A stretch of 64,000 nt of DNA from Burkholderia seminalis DSM 23518 (GTDB lineage Bacteria; Pseudomonadota; Gammaproteobacteria; Burkholderiales; Burkholderiaceae): the NCBI RefSeq assembly GCF_902832885.1, contig NZ_CADFDK010000001.1, positions 1,240,001 to 1,304,000 of the forward strand. Reading direction: 5' to 3'. Numbering within the stretch: the stretch's first letter is position 1; the number at the start of each line of letters is the position of its first letter. The position numbers were made by a program, and so were the translations under genes. Of the stretch, positions 29,597 to 39,180 are shown piece by piece. The notes under the pieces are model-generated. The model ran no database searches and had not been told where the DNA came from. It saw only the letters and a list, made by a program, of their open reading frames with translations.

Positions 29597-30457
29597 ATGA
29601 AAAACGTCCTCAGCATTCAGTCGCACGTCATCTACGGACATGCCGGCAACAGTGCGGCCGTGTTCCCGATGCAGCGCCTCGGCGTCAACGTCTGGCCGCT
29701 CAACACCGTCCAGTTGTCGAATCACATGCAGTACGGCCATTGGGCCGGCAGCGCGATCGATGCCGCGAAGATGGAACAGCTCGTCGACGGCATCGCCGCG
29801 ATCGGCGCGCTCAAGCGCTGCGACGCCGTGCTGTCCGGCTTCCTCGGGTCGCCGCCGCAAGCACGCGCGGCCGTCGAGATCGTGCGCTCGGTGAAGGCGA
29901 TGAATCCGGACGCGTGGTACTTCTGCGATCCCGCGATGGGCCAGACGGGCGGCATCCGGCCCGAGCCCGGCGTCGAGGAGTTCATCGTGCAGGAGGTGCC
30001 GGCGCTCGCGGACGGCATGTCGCCGAATCACACCGAACTGCAGAAGCTCGCCGGGCGGCGCATCGAAACCGTCGCCGAAGCCGTCGACGCGTGCCGCGCG
30101 CTGATCCGCCGCGGCCCGCGGATCATCCTCGTCAAGCACCTGCACGACCGTAACAGTCCGGCCGACCGTTTCAACATGCTCGCCGTCACCGAAACCGAAG
30201 CGTGGATCGGCCAGCGCCCGCTGTACGCGTTTCCGCGCCATCCGGTCGGCGTCGGCGACCTGACCAGCGCGATCTTCGTCGCGCGCCGGCTGCGTGGCGA
30301 CTCCGTGCGCGCCGCGTTCGAGCACACGCTCGCGGCCGTGCATGCGGTCGTGAAGGCGACCTACGATGCGCGCCGCTACGAACTCGAACTCGTCGCCGCG
30401 CAGGACGAGATCGCCCGCCCGAGCGAATGGTTCGGCGCGTGGGTGACCGACGCCTGA
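29597..30457 (+). CDS. pdxY: Pyridoxal kinase PdxY
   Basis: 286 residues. It phosphorylates pyridoxal in the vitamin B6 salvage pathway. [20 protein letters not shown] and [23 protein letters not shown] form the substrate side; [13 protein letters not shown] contains the catalytic Asp of the ribokinase-like fold. The length matches E. coli PdxY. ATG 29597 is the only start giving the conserved beginning. The frame is open upstream to 29123 but overlaps the hydrolase gene. Confidence 0.93.
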   Translation: MKNVLSIQSHVIYGHAGNSAAVFPMQRLGVNVWPLNTVQLSNHMQYGHWAGSAIDAAKMEQLVDGIAAIGALKRCDAVLSGFLGSPPQARAAVEIVRSVKAMNPDAWYFCDPAMGQTGGIRPEPGVEEFIVQEVPALADGMSPNHTELQKLAGRRIETVAEAVDACRALIRRGPRIILVKHLHDRNSPADRFNMLAVTETEAWIGQRPLYAFPRHPVGVGDLTSAIFVARRLRGDSVRAAFEHTLAAVHAVVKATYDARRYELELVAAQDEIARPSEWFGAWVTDA

Positions 30458-30730
30458 CGCATCGCCCTCCGCTCCGCTTCACCGGCGAGCCGCCTGCGCC
30501 GCTTGCCCGCTTCCCCTGCCGCGCCACGACCGCGGGCGCCCCGTGTCCCGATGCTGCTTCGCCGTCGTTTCACCGCACCTGCAAACGTTTCCGGACTTCA
30601 CATGAATGACACCGATTTCTCGCTATGCTCGCGGCGGCACGAACCCGCGCAGCCGCATCCTGCGCCCCGGAGCGCGCCCTTCCAGCAGGTCCCGCCAATC
30701 GGCTTCCCCCTTTAACGCACGATAACGACC

Positions 30731-32875
30731 ATGACCCGATCGAACCGTCGTGACTTCCTGCGCGTCGCCGCCGGCACTGCCGGCGCCGCCGCGCTGAACC
30801 TGTTTCCGCCCGTGATCCGCGATGCGCTCGCGATTCCCGCGAACCGCCGCACCGGCACGATCCGCGACATCGAACACATCGTGATCCTGATGCAGGAGAA
30901 CCGTTCGTTCGACCATTACTTCGGCACGATGCGCGGTGTCCGCGGTTTTGGCGACCCGCGCCCGCTACGTCTCGCGAACGGCAAGTCGGTGTTCCACCAG
31001 CCGGTCGGTCCGGCCGAACTGCTGCCGTTCCATCCGGGCGCCGACAAGCTCGGCCTGCAGTTCCTGCAGGACCTGCCGCACGGCTGGCAGGACATGCACG
31101 CCGCATGGAACAAGGGCCGCTACGACCAGTGGGTGCCGAACAAGGGCACCACGACGATGGCGTACCTGAAGCGCGACGACATCCCGTTCCACTACCAGCT
31201 CGCCGATGCGTTCACGATCTGCGATGCCTACCACTGCGCGATCCCGAGCTCGACCGACCCGAACCGCTACTACATGTGGACGGGCTACGTCGGCAACGAC
31301 GGCACGGGCGGCGGCCCGGTGCTCGGCAACGAGGAAAAGGGCTACGGCTGGACGACCTATCCGGAAGTGCTCGAACAGGCCGGCGTGTCGTGGAAGATCT
31401 ACCAGGACGTCGGTACGGGCCTCGACGCGAACGGCTCGTGGGGCTGGACGCAGAACCCGTACATCGGCAACTACGGCGACAACGCGCTGCTCTACTTCAA
31501 CCAGTACCGCACCGCGCTGCCCGGCACGCCGCTGTACGACAAGGCGCGCACCGGCACCAACATCAGCGCGGGCGGCACGCTGTTCGACGTGCTGCAGCAG
31601 GACGTGAAGAACGGCACGCTGCCGCAGGTGTCGTGGATCTGCGCGCCGGAAGCGTATTCCGAGCACCCGAACTGGCCCGCGAACTACGGCGCGTGGTACA
31701 TCGAGCAGGTGCTGAAGGCGCTCGTGTCGAATCCCGACGTGTGGAGCAAGACCGCGCTGTTCATCACGTACGACGAAAACGACGGCTTCTTCGACCACGT
31801 GCCGCCGCCGTTCGCGCCGCAGTCGCGCGACAACGGGCTGTCGACGGTCGCGACGACCAACGAGGCATTCGCCGGCGACGCGTCGCACATGGCCGGCCCT
31901 TACGGGCTCGGGCCGCGCGTGCCGATGCTCGTCGTGTCGCCGTGGACCAAGGGCGGCTGGGTATGCTCGCAGACCTTCGATCACACGTCGCTGCTGCAAT
32001 TCATCGAGGCACGGTTCGGCGCGCAATATCCGGTCACGGCCGCCAACGTGTCGCCGTGGCGCCGTACGGTATGCGGCGACCTGACCGCCGCGTTCGACTT
32101 CGCGACGTCCGATGCCGGCTGGCCGACGCTGCCCGACACGAGCGGCTACGCGCCGCCCGACCGCAACCGCCATCCCGACTACATCCCGGTGCCGCCGGTG
32201 CTGCAGAAGCTGCCGAAGCAGGAGGCCGGGCTGCGTCCGGCGCGCGCGCTGCCGTACGAGCTGTTCGTGCACGGCCGCGTCGAATCCGTCAACGGCCAGT
32301 TCCGGCTGACCTTCGCGAACACCGGCCGCGCGGGCGCCGCGTTCCAGGTCCAGTCGCGCAACCGCCTGGACGGCCCGTGGGCGTACACGGTCGAAGCCGG
32401 CAAACGCGTCGCCGACACGTGGAGCGCGGCGGCATCGCTCAGCCTGTACGACCTCGACGTGTACGGCCCGAACGGCTTCTACTGCCATTTCCGCGGCCCG
32501 TTCGCGACCGGCGTGGGCAGCGCGAACGTGAACCCCGAGGTGATCTACGGCTATGACGTCGCGAACGGCAACATCACGCTGCGCCTGATGAACCGCGGCC
32601 ACAAGGCCGTGCGGCTCAAGGTCACGAACGCCTATGGTCATGGCCGCCCGCGCACGTTCGACCTCGCGCCCGGCGCGCACGTCGACGACTACTGGGATCT
32701 GCGCGGCAGCCACGGCTGGTACGACCTGACCGTCAGCGACGGCCGGCTGCTCGGCTTCCTGCGCCGCTTCGCGGGCCACGTCGAAACGGGCCGCCCGAGC
32801 ACCAGCGATCCGCTGATCCGCACGCACGCGTCGCACGACGACACCGAGGCCGCATCGGACGCGCTGTCCGACTGA
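30731..32875 (+). CDS. plcN: Phosphocholine-specific phospholipase C, Tat-exported
   Basis: 714 residues. A twin-arginine signal (SNRRDFLRVAAGTAGAAAL) sends it out folded. The phosphoesterase domain follows: IVILMQENRSFDHYFGTMRG with the catalytic motif of PlcH/PlcN enzymes, HYQLADAFTICDAYHCAIPS, ITYDENDGFFDHVPPP and RVPMLVVSPWTKGGWV. Two C-terminal beta-rich repeats (after residue 510) match the usual DUF756 domains. It hydrolyses phosphatidylcholine or sphingomyelin outside the cell and is a recognised virulence/phosphate-acquisition factor type. PlcH and PlcN cannot be told apart by eye. A 12-bp stem hairpin follows. Confidence 0.9.
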   Translation: MTRSNRRDFLRVAAGTAGAAALNLFPPVIRDALAIPANRRTGTIRDIEHIVILMQENRSFDHYFGTMRGVRGFGDPRPLRLANGKSVFHQPVGPAELLPFHPGADKLGLQFLQDLPHGWQDMHAAWNKGRYDQWVPNKGTTTMAYLKRDDIPFHYQLADAFTICDAYHCAIPSSTDPNRYYMWTGYVGNDGTGGGPVLGNEEKGYGWTTYPEVLEQAGVSWKIYQDVGTGLDANGSWGWTQNPYIGNYGDNALLYFNQYRTALPGTPLYDKARTGTNISAGGTLFDVLQQDVKNGTLPQVSWICAPEAYSEHPNWPANYGAWYIEQVLKALVSNPDVWSKTALFITYDENDGFFDHVPPPFAPQSRDNGLSTVATTNEAFAGDASHMAGPYGLGPRVPMLVVSPWTKGGWVCSQTFDHTSLLQFIEARFGAQYPVTAANVSPWRRTVCGDLTAAFDFATSDAGWPTLPDTSGYAPPDRNRHPDYIPVPPVLQKLPKQEAGLRPARALPYELFVHGRVESVNGQFRLTFANTGRAGAAFQVQSRNRLDGPWAYTVEAGKRVADTWSAAASLSLYDLDVYGPNGFYCHFRGPFATGVGSANVNPEVIYGYDVANGNITLRLMNRGHKAVRLKVTNAYGHGRPRTFDLAPGAHVDDYWDLRGSHGWYDLTVSDGRLLGFLRRFAGHVETGRPSTSDPLIRTHASHDDTEAASDALSD

Positions 32876-32888
32876 CGGCATCGCTTGC

Positions 32889-32917
32889 GCGGCACGGCCC
32901 CCGGCGGGCCGTGCCGC
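32889..32917 (+). terminator. Strong hairpin after phospholipase C
   Basis: GCGGCACGGCCC and GGGCCGTGCCGC form a perfect 12-bp stem with a CCGGC loop, 14 bp after the stop. It is followed by CCTTGTCT rather than a full T-run. Confidence 0.55.
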
Positions 32918-32940
32918 GCCCTTGTCTCGCGCCCTTGTCT
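32915..32940. repeat. 13-bp tandem repeat (two copies)
   Basis: CGCGCCCTTGTCT occurs twice in direct tandem, followed by a partial third CGC. It is probably a slippage product. Confidence 0.6.
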
Positions 32941-33263
32941 CGCCCCCTCCTCCTGCCCTCCTCTTCGCCCCTTCCGTCCGCAACGGGAAACTCCCGATAC
33001 CGGCCGGTCCTGCCCGCGCGGAAGCTATGCGCAAATCCGCATCGAATGCGCAGCAAATTGCCAAGACCCGCGCATATCGGCGACCTATATATCGAGACAA
33101 TCGGGGCTCTTCACCGAGCCTGACGGGGGCGTGTTCCGAAGATCGCGATGCCGACCTCCCCGCCCGATTCCGAGAAGCGGTCGAACCGCCCGCCCGTCGC
33201 ACGCGCCCGGCTCGCCCGGACGCGCGCGGTACCCACTCGCTGGTGTCGAACAAGAGGAACAAC
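32918..33263. other. Upstream region of the livK-like gene
   Basis: About 345 bp without a supportable gene. Around 33058-33092 TTGCCA and CTATATAT are weak promoter-like boxes with poor spacing. The remainder is GC-rich. Confidence 0.35.
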
Positions 33264-34412
33264 ATGAAATTCCGTCATTCCCTGCTGTCGGTGTCGATTG
33301 CATCCGCGCTGGCCCTCCTCTCGCAACAGGCCGCCCAGGCTGCCGACGCAACCGACGTGAAGGTCGGCTTCGCCGCACCGCTCACGGGTGTGAACGCCGG
33401 CTACGGCAAGGATCTGCAGAACGGCGTGCAGCTCGCGCTCGACGATGCCGCCGCGCAGAAGGTGCAGATCGCCGGCAAGCCGGCTCACTTCAATCTCGTC
33501 GTGCAGGACGATCAGGCCGACCCGCGCATCGGCGTGCAGGCCGCGCAGGCGCTCGTCGACCAGAACGTGTCGGTCGTGGTCGGTCACTTCAACTCGGGGA
33601 CGACGATTCCGGCATCGGTCGTCTACGACAAGGCCGGCATCCCGGTGATCGACCCGGCCGCGACCAACCCGACACTCACGTCGCGCGGGCTCGCGAACAT
33701 GTTCATGGTGATCGCGACCGACGGCCAGAACGCCGGCAACGCGGGCAAGTACGCGGTCGACGTGACGAAGGCGAAGCGCATCGCGATCATCGACGACCGC
33801 ACCGCGTTCGGCCAGGGCGAGGCCGACGAGTTCGAGAAGGCCGTGAAGGCCGCCGGCGGGAACATCATCGGCCGCGAGTTCACCAGCAACCAGGCCGTCG
33901 ACTTCCGCGCGCAGATCACGAGCCTGAAAGGCAAGAACCCCGACCTGATCTTCTTCGGCGGCCTCGATTCGCTCGCCGCGAACTTCATCAAGCAGATGCG
34001 CCAGCTCGGGCTGAACGCGCAGTTCGTCGGCGGCGGCGGCGTGAAGGACAACGAGTTCATCAAGATCGCCGGTCCGGCCGCAGAAGGGGCGATGGCGTGG
34101 GAATACGGCCAGCCGCTCGACGAGCTGCCGCAGGGGAAGGATTTCGAACAGCGCTTCAAGAAGCGCTTCGGCGTCGACGTGCTGTCGTATGCGCAGTTCG
34201 GCTATGACGCGGCGTGGGCCGCGATCAAGGCGATGCAGGCGGCCGGCTCGACCGACCCGAAGGTCTATCGCCCGGCGCTGAAGAAGATCGACTTCGAAGG
34301 CGTCACCGGCCGCATCTCGTTCGCGAACGACGGTTCGCTGAAGAGCGGGATGTCGACGCTCTACCAGGTGAAGAGCGGCGCGTGGAAGACGATCGTGACC
34401 AAGGGAGGCTGA
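33264..34412 (+). CDS. Branched-chain amino acid-type ABC transporter substrate-binding protein
   Basis: 382 residues. The signal peptide MKFRHSLLSVSIASALALLS ends near AQAAD. The mature part is a LivJ/LivK-type (peripla_BP_6) protein: VKVGFAAPLTGVNAGYGKD, VVGHFNSGTTIPASVVYDKA, AIIDDRTAFGQGEADEFEKA and FFGGLDSLAANFIKQMRQLG. AGAGGAAC precedes the ATG. No permease or ATPase gene is adjacent, so it is an orphan binding protein that must use components from elsewhere. A hairpin terminator follows at once. Confidence 0.9.
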   Translation: MKFRHSLLSVSIASALALLSQQAAQAADATDVKVGFAAPLTGVNAGYGKDLQNGVQLALDDAAAQKVQIAGKPAHFNLVVQDDQADPRIGVQAAQALVDQNVSVVVGHFNSGTTIPASVVYDKAGIPVIDPAATNPTLTSRGLANMFMVIATDGQNAGNAGKYAVDVTKAKRIAIIDDRTAFGQGEADEFEKAVKAAGGNIIGREFTSNQAVDFRAQITSLKGKNPDLIFFGGLDSLAANFIKQMRQLGLNAQFVGGGGVKDNEFIKIAGPAAEGAMAWEYGQPLDELPQGKDFEQRFKKRFGVDVLSYAQFGYDAAWAAIKAMQAAGSTDPKVYRPALKKIDFEGVTGRISFANDGSLKSGMSTLYQVKSGAWKTIVTKGG

Positions 34413-34426
34413 TCGGTCATGCAGGC

Positions 34427-34454
34427 GGCCTGGCGGCGAACCCGCCGCCAGGCC
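34427..34454 (+). terminator. Hairpin terminator after the binding protein
   Basis: GGCCTGGCGGC and GCCGCCAGGCC pair perfectly over 11 bp around GAACCC. A second perfect hairpin, ATCGATGC-CGTC-GCATCGAT, follows at 34461-34480. Confidence 0.6.
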
Positions 34455-34549
34455 GGGCGGATCGATGCCGTCGCATCGATCTTGTATGACGACTGATGTT
34501 GAAGCGATTCGACCGGGCCCACGCCAACGCGGGCCCCGCGACGCGACGG

Positions 34550-35299
34550 TCAGCCGGCTTCGGCCTCGGCCGCCTCGTGCGCGCGGCGCAGCCGCTCGCG
34601 GCTGTTCGTGAGGTGCGTGCGCATCGCGGCGCGCGCGGCTTCGGGGTCGTGGCGCGCGATCGCCTCGTAGATGTCCTCGTGCTCGTGGTTCAGCCGGCCG
34701 ACGTAGCGCTCGAGGTCGTCGCCGGCGAAGCGCGCCGAATTCACGCGTGTGCGCGGGATGATCGAGGTGCCGAGCTGCGTCATGATGTCGACGAAATAGC
34801 GGTTGCCGGTCGATTGCGCGATCTGCAGGTGAAACTGGAAGTCGAGCTGCGCGGTATCGCGGCCGCCGCCCGCGCCCGTCGCGATTGCGTCGAGCGCGCG
34901 CCGCAGCGCGGCGAGGTCGGCATCGTTCGCGCGTTGCGCGGCCAGGCTCGCGCACTCGCTCTCGAGGCTGATGCGCAGTTCCAGCACCGCGAGCACGTCG
35001 CGCAGCGTCGTGATCGTCGCGGGATCGATGCCGAGCGTCTGGCGGCGCGACGGCTCCAGCACGAAGCTGCCGATGCCGTGGCGCGTCTCGATCAGGCCGC
35101 TCGCCTGCATCCGCGAGATCGCCTCGCGCACGACCGTGCGGCTCACGCCCTGCGCCGCCATGACTTCGGTTTCGGTCGGCAGCTTGTCGCCGGGACGCAG
35201 CGTGCCGTTTTCGATCTGCGCGGTCAGCGCGTCGACGACATCTTGTGCGAGGCTGCGTGCGCGACGGCGCGGCGCTGCGGGAAGCGTGGGCACGGACAT
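34550..35299 (-). CDS. FadR-type GntR family transcriptional regulator
   Basis: 249 residues from ATG 35299, which has AGGA upstream; ATG 35389 would add 30 residues. The N-terminal winged helix (LAQDVVDALTAQIENGTLRPG, LPTETEVMAAQGVSRTVVRE) and the all-helical FCD sensor domain (LRISLESECASLAA, DFQFHLQIAQSTGNRYF, EHEDIYEAIARHDPEAA) with its metal-binding His/Asp residues are clear. It is transcribed away from glucarate dehydratase, so I infer control of glucarate or related sugar-acid use. Confidence 0.88.
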   Translation of the reverse strand: MSVPTLPAAPRRRARSLAQDVVDALTAQIENGTLRPGDKLPTETEVMAAQGVSRTVVREAISRMQASGLIETRHGIGSFVLEPSRRQTLGIDPATITTLRDVLAVLELRISLESECASLAAQRANDADLAALRRALDAIATGAGGGRDTAQLDFQFHLQIAQSTGNRYFVDIMTQLGTSIIPRTRVNSARFAGDDLERYVGRLNHEHEDIYEAIARHDPEAARAAMRTHLTNSRERLRRAHEAAEAEAG

Positions 35300-35353
35300 G
35301 AGGCCGGTTCCTTTTTGAATGATCGTAATGTGAGCCGAGGGTTTACGCGGGGT

Positions 35354-35382
35354 TTGAGCGAAAGCCGATGATTCATTATACT
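35354..35382 (+). promoter_or_regulatory. Putative promoter of glucarate dehydratase
   Basis: TTGAGC at 35354-35359 and TATACT at 35377-35382 with a 17-bp spacer resemble a sigma-70 promoter, in an otherwise GC-rich region. Confidence 0.4.
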
Positions 35383-35391
35383 GCGTCACAA

Positions 35392-35404
35392 GTCATCCGA
35401 CGAC
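35392..35404. promoter_or_regulatory. FadR-family-like palindromic operator
   Basis: GTCATCCGACGAC is a palindrome of form GTCnTCnGAnGAC, similar in length and ends to operators of FadR-type regulators. It lies 10 bp after the putative -10 box, so binding would block transcription. The 11-mer GACGACTGATG, part of this site, recurs at 34488-34498. Confidence 0.45.
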
Positions 35405-35660
35405 TGATGATCGGTGCACGGATCTCCTGTCGACTCAGGGCCGGCACTTCAGCGCCGCCTGGTCTCGTGCCTGACGATCGGCCAGCATTCGCGTTCCGCG
35501 CTCCGCTGGTCTCGTTGTCGCTCCCACCCCCGTTCCGGGTTGCTGTCGACATGCGGGCCTTGCGCGCCGCGCACGTCGGTTGTCGAATGATCGCACCTCC
35601 CGCCGCGCGCGGCAAAGCTTTTGCCGCACGGCATTGCCTACTCTTCTGCCATCGCCGCCC

Positions 35661-37013
35661 ATGAACGCCGTCACTGCCTCGCCTTCCCACGACACGCCGC
35701 GCATCGTCGACCTGCAAGCGATTCCGGTCGCCGGCCACGACAGCATGCTGCTCAACCTGAGCGGCGCGCATGGTCCGTTCTTCACCCGCAACCTCGTGAT
35801 CCTGAAGGACAGCGCGGGCCGAACCGGCGTCGGCGAGGTGCCGGGCGGCGAAAGCATCCGCCGCACGCTCGACGATGCGCGCGCGCTCGTCGTCGGCCAG
35901 CCGGTCGGCAACTACCACGCGGTGCTCAACGACGTGCGGCGCACCTTCGCCGATCGCGATGCAAGCGGCCGCGGGCTGCAGACCTTCGACCTGCGCACGA
36001 CGATCCACGCGGTCACCGCGCTCGAGGCCGCGCTGCTCGACCTGCTCGGCCAGCATCTCGGCGTGCCGGTCGCCGCGCTGCTCGGCGAAGGCCAGCAGCG
36101 CGACCGTGTCGAAATGCTCGGCTACCTGTTCTACATCGGCGACCGCACGAAAACCGCGCTCGCCTATCGCGACGGCAGCGGCGCGACCGACGACTGGACG
36201 CGCGTGCGCGACGAAGCCGCGCTGACACCCGAGGCCGTCGTGCGGCTCGCCGAGGCCGCGCATGCACGCTACGGCTTCAACGACTTCAAGCTGAAGGGCG
36301 GCGTGTTCGAAGGCGCGAGCGAGATCGAGGCCGTGACGGCGCTCGCCGAACGCTTCCCCGACGCGCGCGTGACGCTCGACCCGAACGGCGCCTGGTCGCT
36401 CGACGAAGCCGTGCGGCTGTGCCGCGATCAGCATCACGTGCTCGCATATGCGGAAGATCCGTGCGGCGCGGAGAACGGTTACTCGGGCCGCGAGGTGATG
36501 GCCGAATTCCGCCGCGCGACGGGGCTGCCGACGGCGACCAACATGATCGCGACCGACTGGCGGCAGATGGGCCACGCGGTGCAGCTGCAGGCCGTCGACA
36601 TCCCGCTCGCCGACCCGCACTTCTGGACGATGCAGGGTTCGGTGCGCGTCGCGCAGATGTGCCGCGACTGGGGTCTCACGTGGGGCTCGCATTCGAACAA
36701 CCACTTCGATGTGTCGCTCGCGATGTTCACGCACGTCGCGGCCGCCGCACCGGGCCAGGTCACCGCGATCGACACGCACTGGATCTGGCAGGACGGCGAG
36801 CGGCTGACGCGCGAGCCGCTGAAGATCGAGAACGGGCTGGTGGAGGTGCCGAAGCGGCCGGGCCTGGGCATCGACATCGACATGGATGCGGTCGCGCTCG
36901 CGCACGAGCTGTACAAGCAGCACGGCCTCGGCGCTCGCGACGATGCGGCGGCCATGCAGTACCTGATTCCGGGGTGGACGTTCAACAACAAGCGCCCCTG
37001 CCTCGTGCGCTGA
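35661..37013 (+). CDS. gudD: Glucarate dehydratase
   Basis: 450 residues, enolase superfamily. It dehydrates D-glucarate (and L-idarate) to 5-keto-4-deoxyglucarate. FNDFKLKGG carries the KxK catalytic lysine, then [16 protein letters not shown] and metal ligands in order. [18 protein letters not shown] supplies the catalytic His, and [11 protein letters not shown] is diagnostic of GudD. The long leader of 361 bp to the FadR-type gene contains a palindromic operator. No glucarate transporter or aldolase is next to it. The ATG has no clear ribosome site but gives the expected N-terminus. Confidence 0.93.
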   Translation: MNAVTASPSHDTPRIVDLQAIPVAGHDSMLLNLSGAHGPFFTRNLVILKDSAGRTGVGEVPGGESIRRTLDDARALVVGQPVGNYHAVLNDVRRTFADRDASGRGLQTFDLRTTIHAVTALEAALLDLLGQHLGVPVAALLGEGQQRDRVEMLGYLFYIGDRTKTALAYRDGSGATDDWTRVRDEAALTPEAVVRLAEAAHARYGFNDFKLKGGVFEGASEIEAVTALAERFPDARVTLDPNGAWSLDEAVRLCRDQHHVLAYAEDPCGAENGYSGREVMAEFRRATGLPTATNMIATDWRQMGHAVQLQAVDIPLADPHFWTMQGSVRVAQMCRDWGLTWGSHSNNHFDVSLAMFTHVAAAAPGQVTAIDTHWIWQDGERLTREPLKIENGLVEVPKRPGLGIDIDMDAVALAHELYKQHGLGARDDAAAMQYLIPGWTFNNKRPCLVR

Positions 37014-37069
37014 ACGCGGAACGAACCGGGCGCCCGGATCGCCCGGTTGCCCGTGCCGTCCCCGCCCTG

Positions 37070-37879
37070 TCAGACGATCTGCTTGAGCGCCGCGTCGAGC
37101 GCGAGCACCGCGACGCGGTCGCCTTCGGTCGCGAGCGGCGCGCGCATCACGATCTGCCGGTTGTGGCCGACGGCCGCCGGCGAATCCCACAGCAGTTCGA
37201 CCTTGGGCCGATTGAACAGGCTGCCGCGACGCGGCGGCACGACTGCCGGCTGCCCGTCCGCCGCGCCCTGCTCGCCCGGCGCGGCAGCCTTGCGGCCCGG
37301 CCAGCGCACCGACAGCTCACGCGCGTCGTACTGGCCAACCTTGCGGCTTTCCATCCAGACGATCGCGGTACGCGTCAGCACGTCGAGTGAAATCGCATAC
37401 CGGCCGACCGCGAAGCGGCGGGCGGCCACGTTGGTGCGCCACAGCGGCCGCGGGCGGCAGATCCAGACGATGGCCGCGTAAAGCGCCGGCGCGGCGACGA
37501 GCCAGCCGTTGGTCGCCGTCACCGCATGCAGCGCGCGGCGCCAGCCGGCCGCCCACGTGAACGCGCCGATCGACCAGACGGCGAACAGGAAACCGATCAG
37601 CGCGAAGACGCGCAGCGCCTGACGCAGCCACTGCGGCAGCGGATGGAACGGCCGCTCGGCGCGCGCGACGGCGCCCGGCAGCGCGAGCAGCAGGAAGATC
37701 AGCACGAGGTAGACGAACGCCCACGGCGACGACACCATCGCGGACAGCGACGAGCGATAGCCCATCTGGGACATCGAGAACAGCCAGCGCGCGAGCAGCA
37801 CGAGACCGATCGCGCGCAACGCGAAGATCACACCGGCGCCGGGGGCCGGCGCTGCGCGCGTGGTTTTCGTTCTCGCCAA
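37070..37879 (-). CDS. Membrane protein of unknown function
   Basis: 269 residues; I do not recognise a family. A basic N-terminus is followed by about four hydrophobic helices in the first 145 residues (IFALRAIGLVLLARWLF, FVYLVLIFLLLALPGAV, VFALIGFLFAVWSIGAFTW, GWLVAAPALYAAIVWIC). A soluble C-terminal half contains LSVRWPGRK and VELLWDSPAAVGHNRQIV. The start codon is TTG at 37879, supported by GAGGAG 7 nt upstream. It converges on gudD. It may be a conserved Burkholderia protein, but no function is proposed. Confidence 0.72.
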   Translation of the reverse strand: MARTKTTRAAPAPGAGVIFALRAIGLVLLARWLFSMSQMGYRSSLSAMVSSPWAFVYLVLIFLLLALPGAVARAERPFHPLPQWLRQALRVFALIGFLFAVWSIGAFTWAAGWRRALHAVTATNGWLVAAPALYAAIVWICRPRPLWRTNVAARRFAVGRYAISLDVLTRTAIVWMESRKVGQYDARELSVRWPGRKAAAPGEQGAADGQPAVVPPRRGSLFNRPKVELLWDSPAAVGHNRQIVMRAPLATEGDRVAVLALDAALKQIV

Positions 37880-38046
37880 GACTGCTCTCCTCTTGATATT
37901 CGTACAGGGCCGGATTTCACGGCACGGCCATTATAGGGACATTACCGTCTGGACAGACGGCCGGATGGCGTGCCGGGGCGCTTCGGGGGGCGTTCGCGGC
38001 GCCGGGCGCGGCGAGAATACAACACATCCGCGCCGCGGATGTGACA

Positions 38047-38075
38047 ACGCCCCGCCGGAAACCCGGACGGGGCGT
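38047..38075 (-). terminator. Hairpin after the glycosyltransferase
   Basis: ACGCCCCG and CGGGGCGT enclose a smaller CCGG/CCGG stem. A second perfect hairpin, CACATCCGC-GCC-GCGGATGTG, lies at 38023-38043. Neither has a T-run. Confidence 0.4.
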
Positions 38076-38115
38076 CGATGACGGCCGCGCGCCGCAGCGC
38101 GGCGGCGGCCCGCGA

Positions 38116-39180
38116 TCAGCTTGCGTTGACTTCGCGGAGCACCGTGCGGCGCTTCTGGCGCAGCAGTTCCTCGTAGCCCTTCACGTAATTCTGCGCCATC
38201 ACCTTCGACGAGAAACGTGCTTCGAACGCGGCGCGAACCTTCTCGCGCGGCAGCGTATCGAGGCGCTTGAGCGCCGCGACGGCCGACAGTTCGTCTTCGA
38301 CGACGAAGCCCGACACGCCGTTGTCGATCACTTCCGGCACCGAGCCGCGCTTGAACGCGATCACCGGCGTACCGCACGCCATCGCCTCGATCATCACCAG
38401 GCCGAAAGGCTCCGGCCAGTCGATCGGGAACAGCAGCGCATGTGCATTGCCGAGGAATTCGGTCTTCTCGGCTTCGCTGATTTCGCCGATGTACTCGACG
38501 TGCGGCAGCGCGAACAGCGGCTTGATCTTCTCTTCGTAGTACGCGCGATCGGCCTTGTCGAGCTTCGCGGCGATCTTGATCGGCAGGCCGGCCTGCTCGG
38601 CGATGCGGATTGCCGTGTCGACGCGCTTCTCCGGCGAGATGCGGCCCAGGAACGCGAGGTAGCTCGGCTTCACGTTCGGGATCGGCGTCAGCAGGTTTTC
38701 CGGCAGGCCGTGGTAGACGGTCGACAGCCAGTTCGCCTGCGGCAGCGGGATGCGCTGGTTGTCGGAGATCGACACGACCGGCACGTCGCTGAATGCATTG
38801 AAGATCGGCTGCAGTTCCGGCAGGTCGAGACGGCCGTGCATCGTCGTCAGATGCGGGACCGGCTGGCGCGAGAACAGCGAGAACGGGTAGTAGTCGATGT
38901 GGCAGTGCAGGACGTCGAACTCTTCCGCACGGCGGCGCACCTGCTCGAGGAGCAGCATGTGCGGGGCCATCACGTCGCGGATCGTCGGGTCGAGGCGCAG
39001 CGCCTGCGGCCAGCACGCTTCGAGCTTCGCGGAGGTTTGCGAATCGCCGCTCGCGAAGAGCGTGACGTCATGCCCCATCTCGACGAGTGCTTCGGTGAGG
39101 TAGGACACCACTCGCTCGGTACCACCGTACAGTTTCGGGGGTACCGCTTCATGCAACGGAGCGATTTGGGCGATTCGCAT
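38116..39180 (-). CDS. Glycosyltransferase family 4
   Basis: 354 residues, GT-B fold. The N-terminal nucleotide-sugar-independent half starts MRIAQIAPLHEAVPPKLYGG with a GGTERVV loop. The C-terminal half has YLAFLGRISPEKRVDTAI and the E-x7-E signature in EPFGLVMIEAMACGTPVIAF. TAGGAG lies 7 nt before ATG 39180. The gene is isolated, with a 517-bp upstream region, so the product (exopolysaccharide, glycolipid or other) cannot be assigned. Confidence 0.87.
   Translation of the reverse strand: MRIAQIAPLHEAVPPKLYGGTERVVSYLTEALVEMGHDVTLFASGDSQTSAKLEACWPQALRLDPTIRDVMAPHMLLLEQVRRRAEEFDVLHCHIDYYPFSLFSRQPVPHLTTMHGRLDLPELQPIFNAFSDVPVVSISDNQRIPLPQANWLSTVYHGLPENLLTPIPNVKPSYLAFLGRISPEKRVDTAIRIAEQAGLPIKIAAKLDKADRAYYEEKIKPLFALPHVEYIGEISEAEKTEFLGNAHALLFPIDWPEPFGLVMIEAMACGTPVIAFKRGSVPEVIDNGVSGFVVEDELSAVAALKRLDTLPREKVRAAFEARFSSKVMAQNYVKGYEELLRQKRRTVLREVNAS

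Noticed and set aside
30503-30715. 70-codon frame upstream of phospholipase C
   Set aside because: Low-complexity Pro/Arg composition and no ribosome site; more likely leader sequence.
34455-34549. Possible small RNA gene from the paired hairpins after the LivK-type gene
   Set aside because: The hairpins are explained by termination and no separate promoter is visible.
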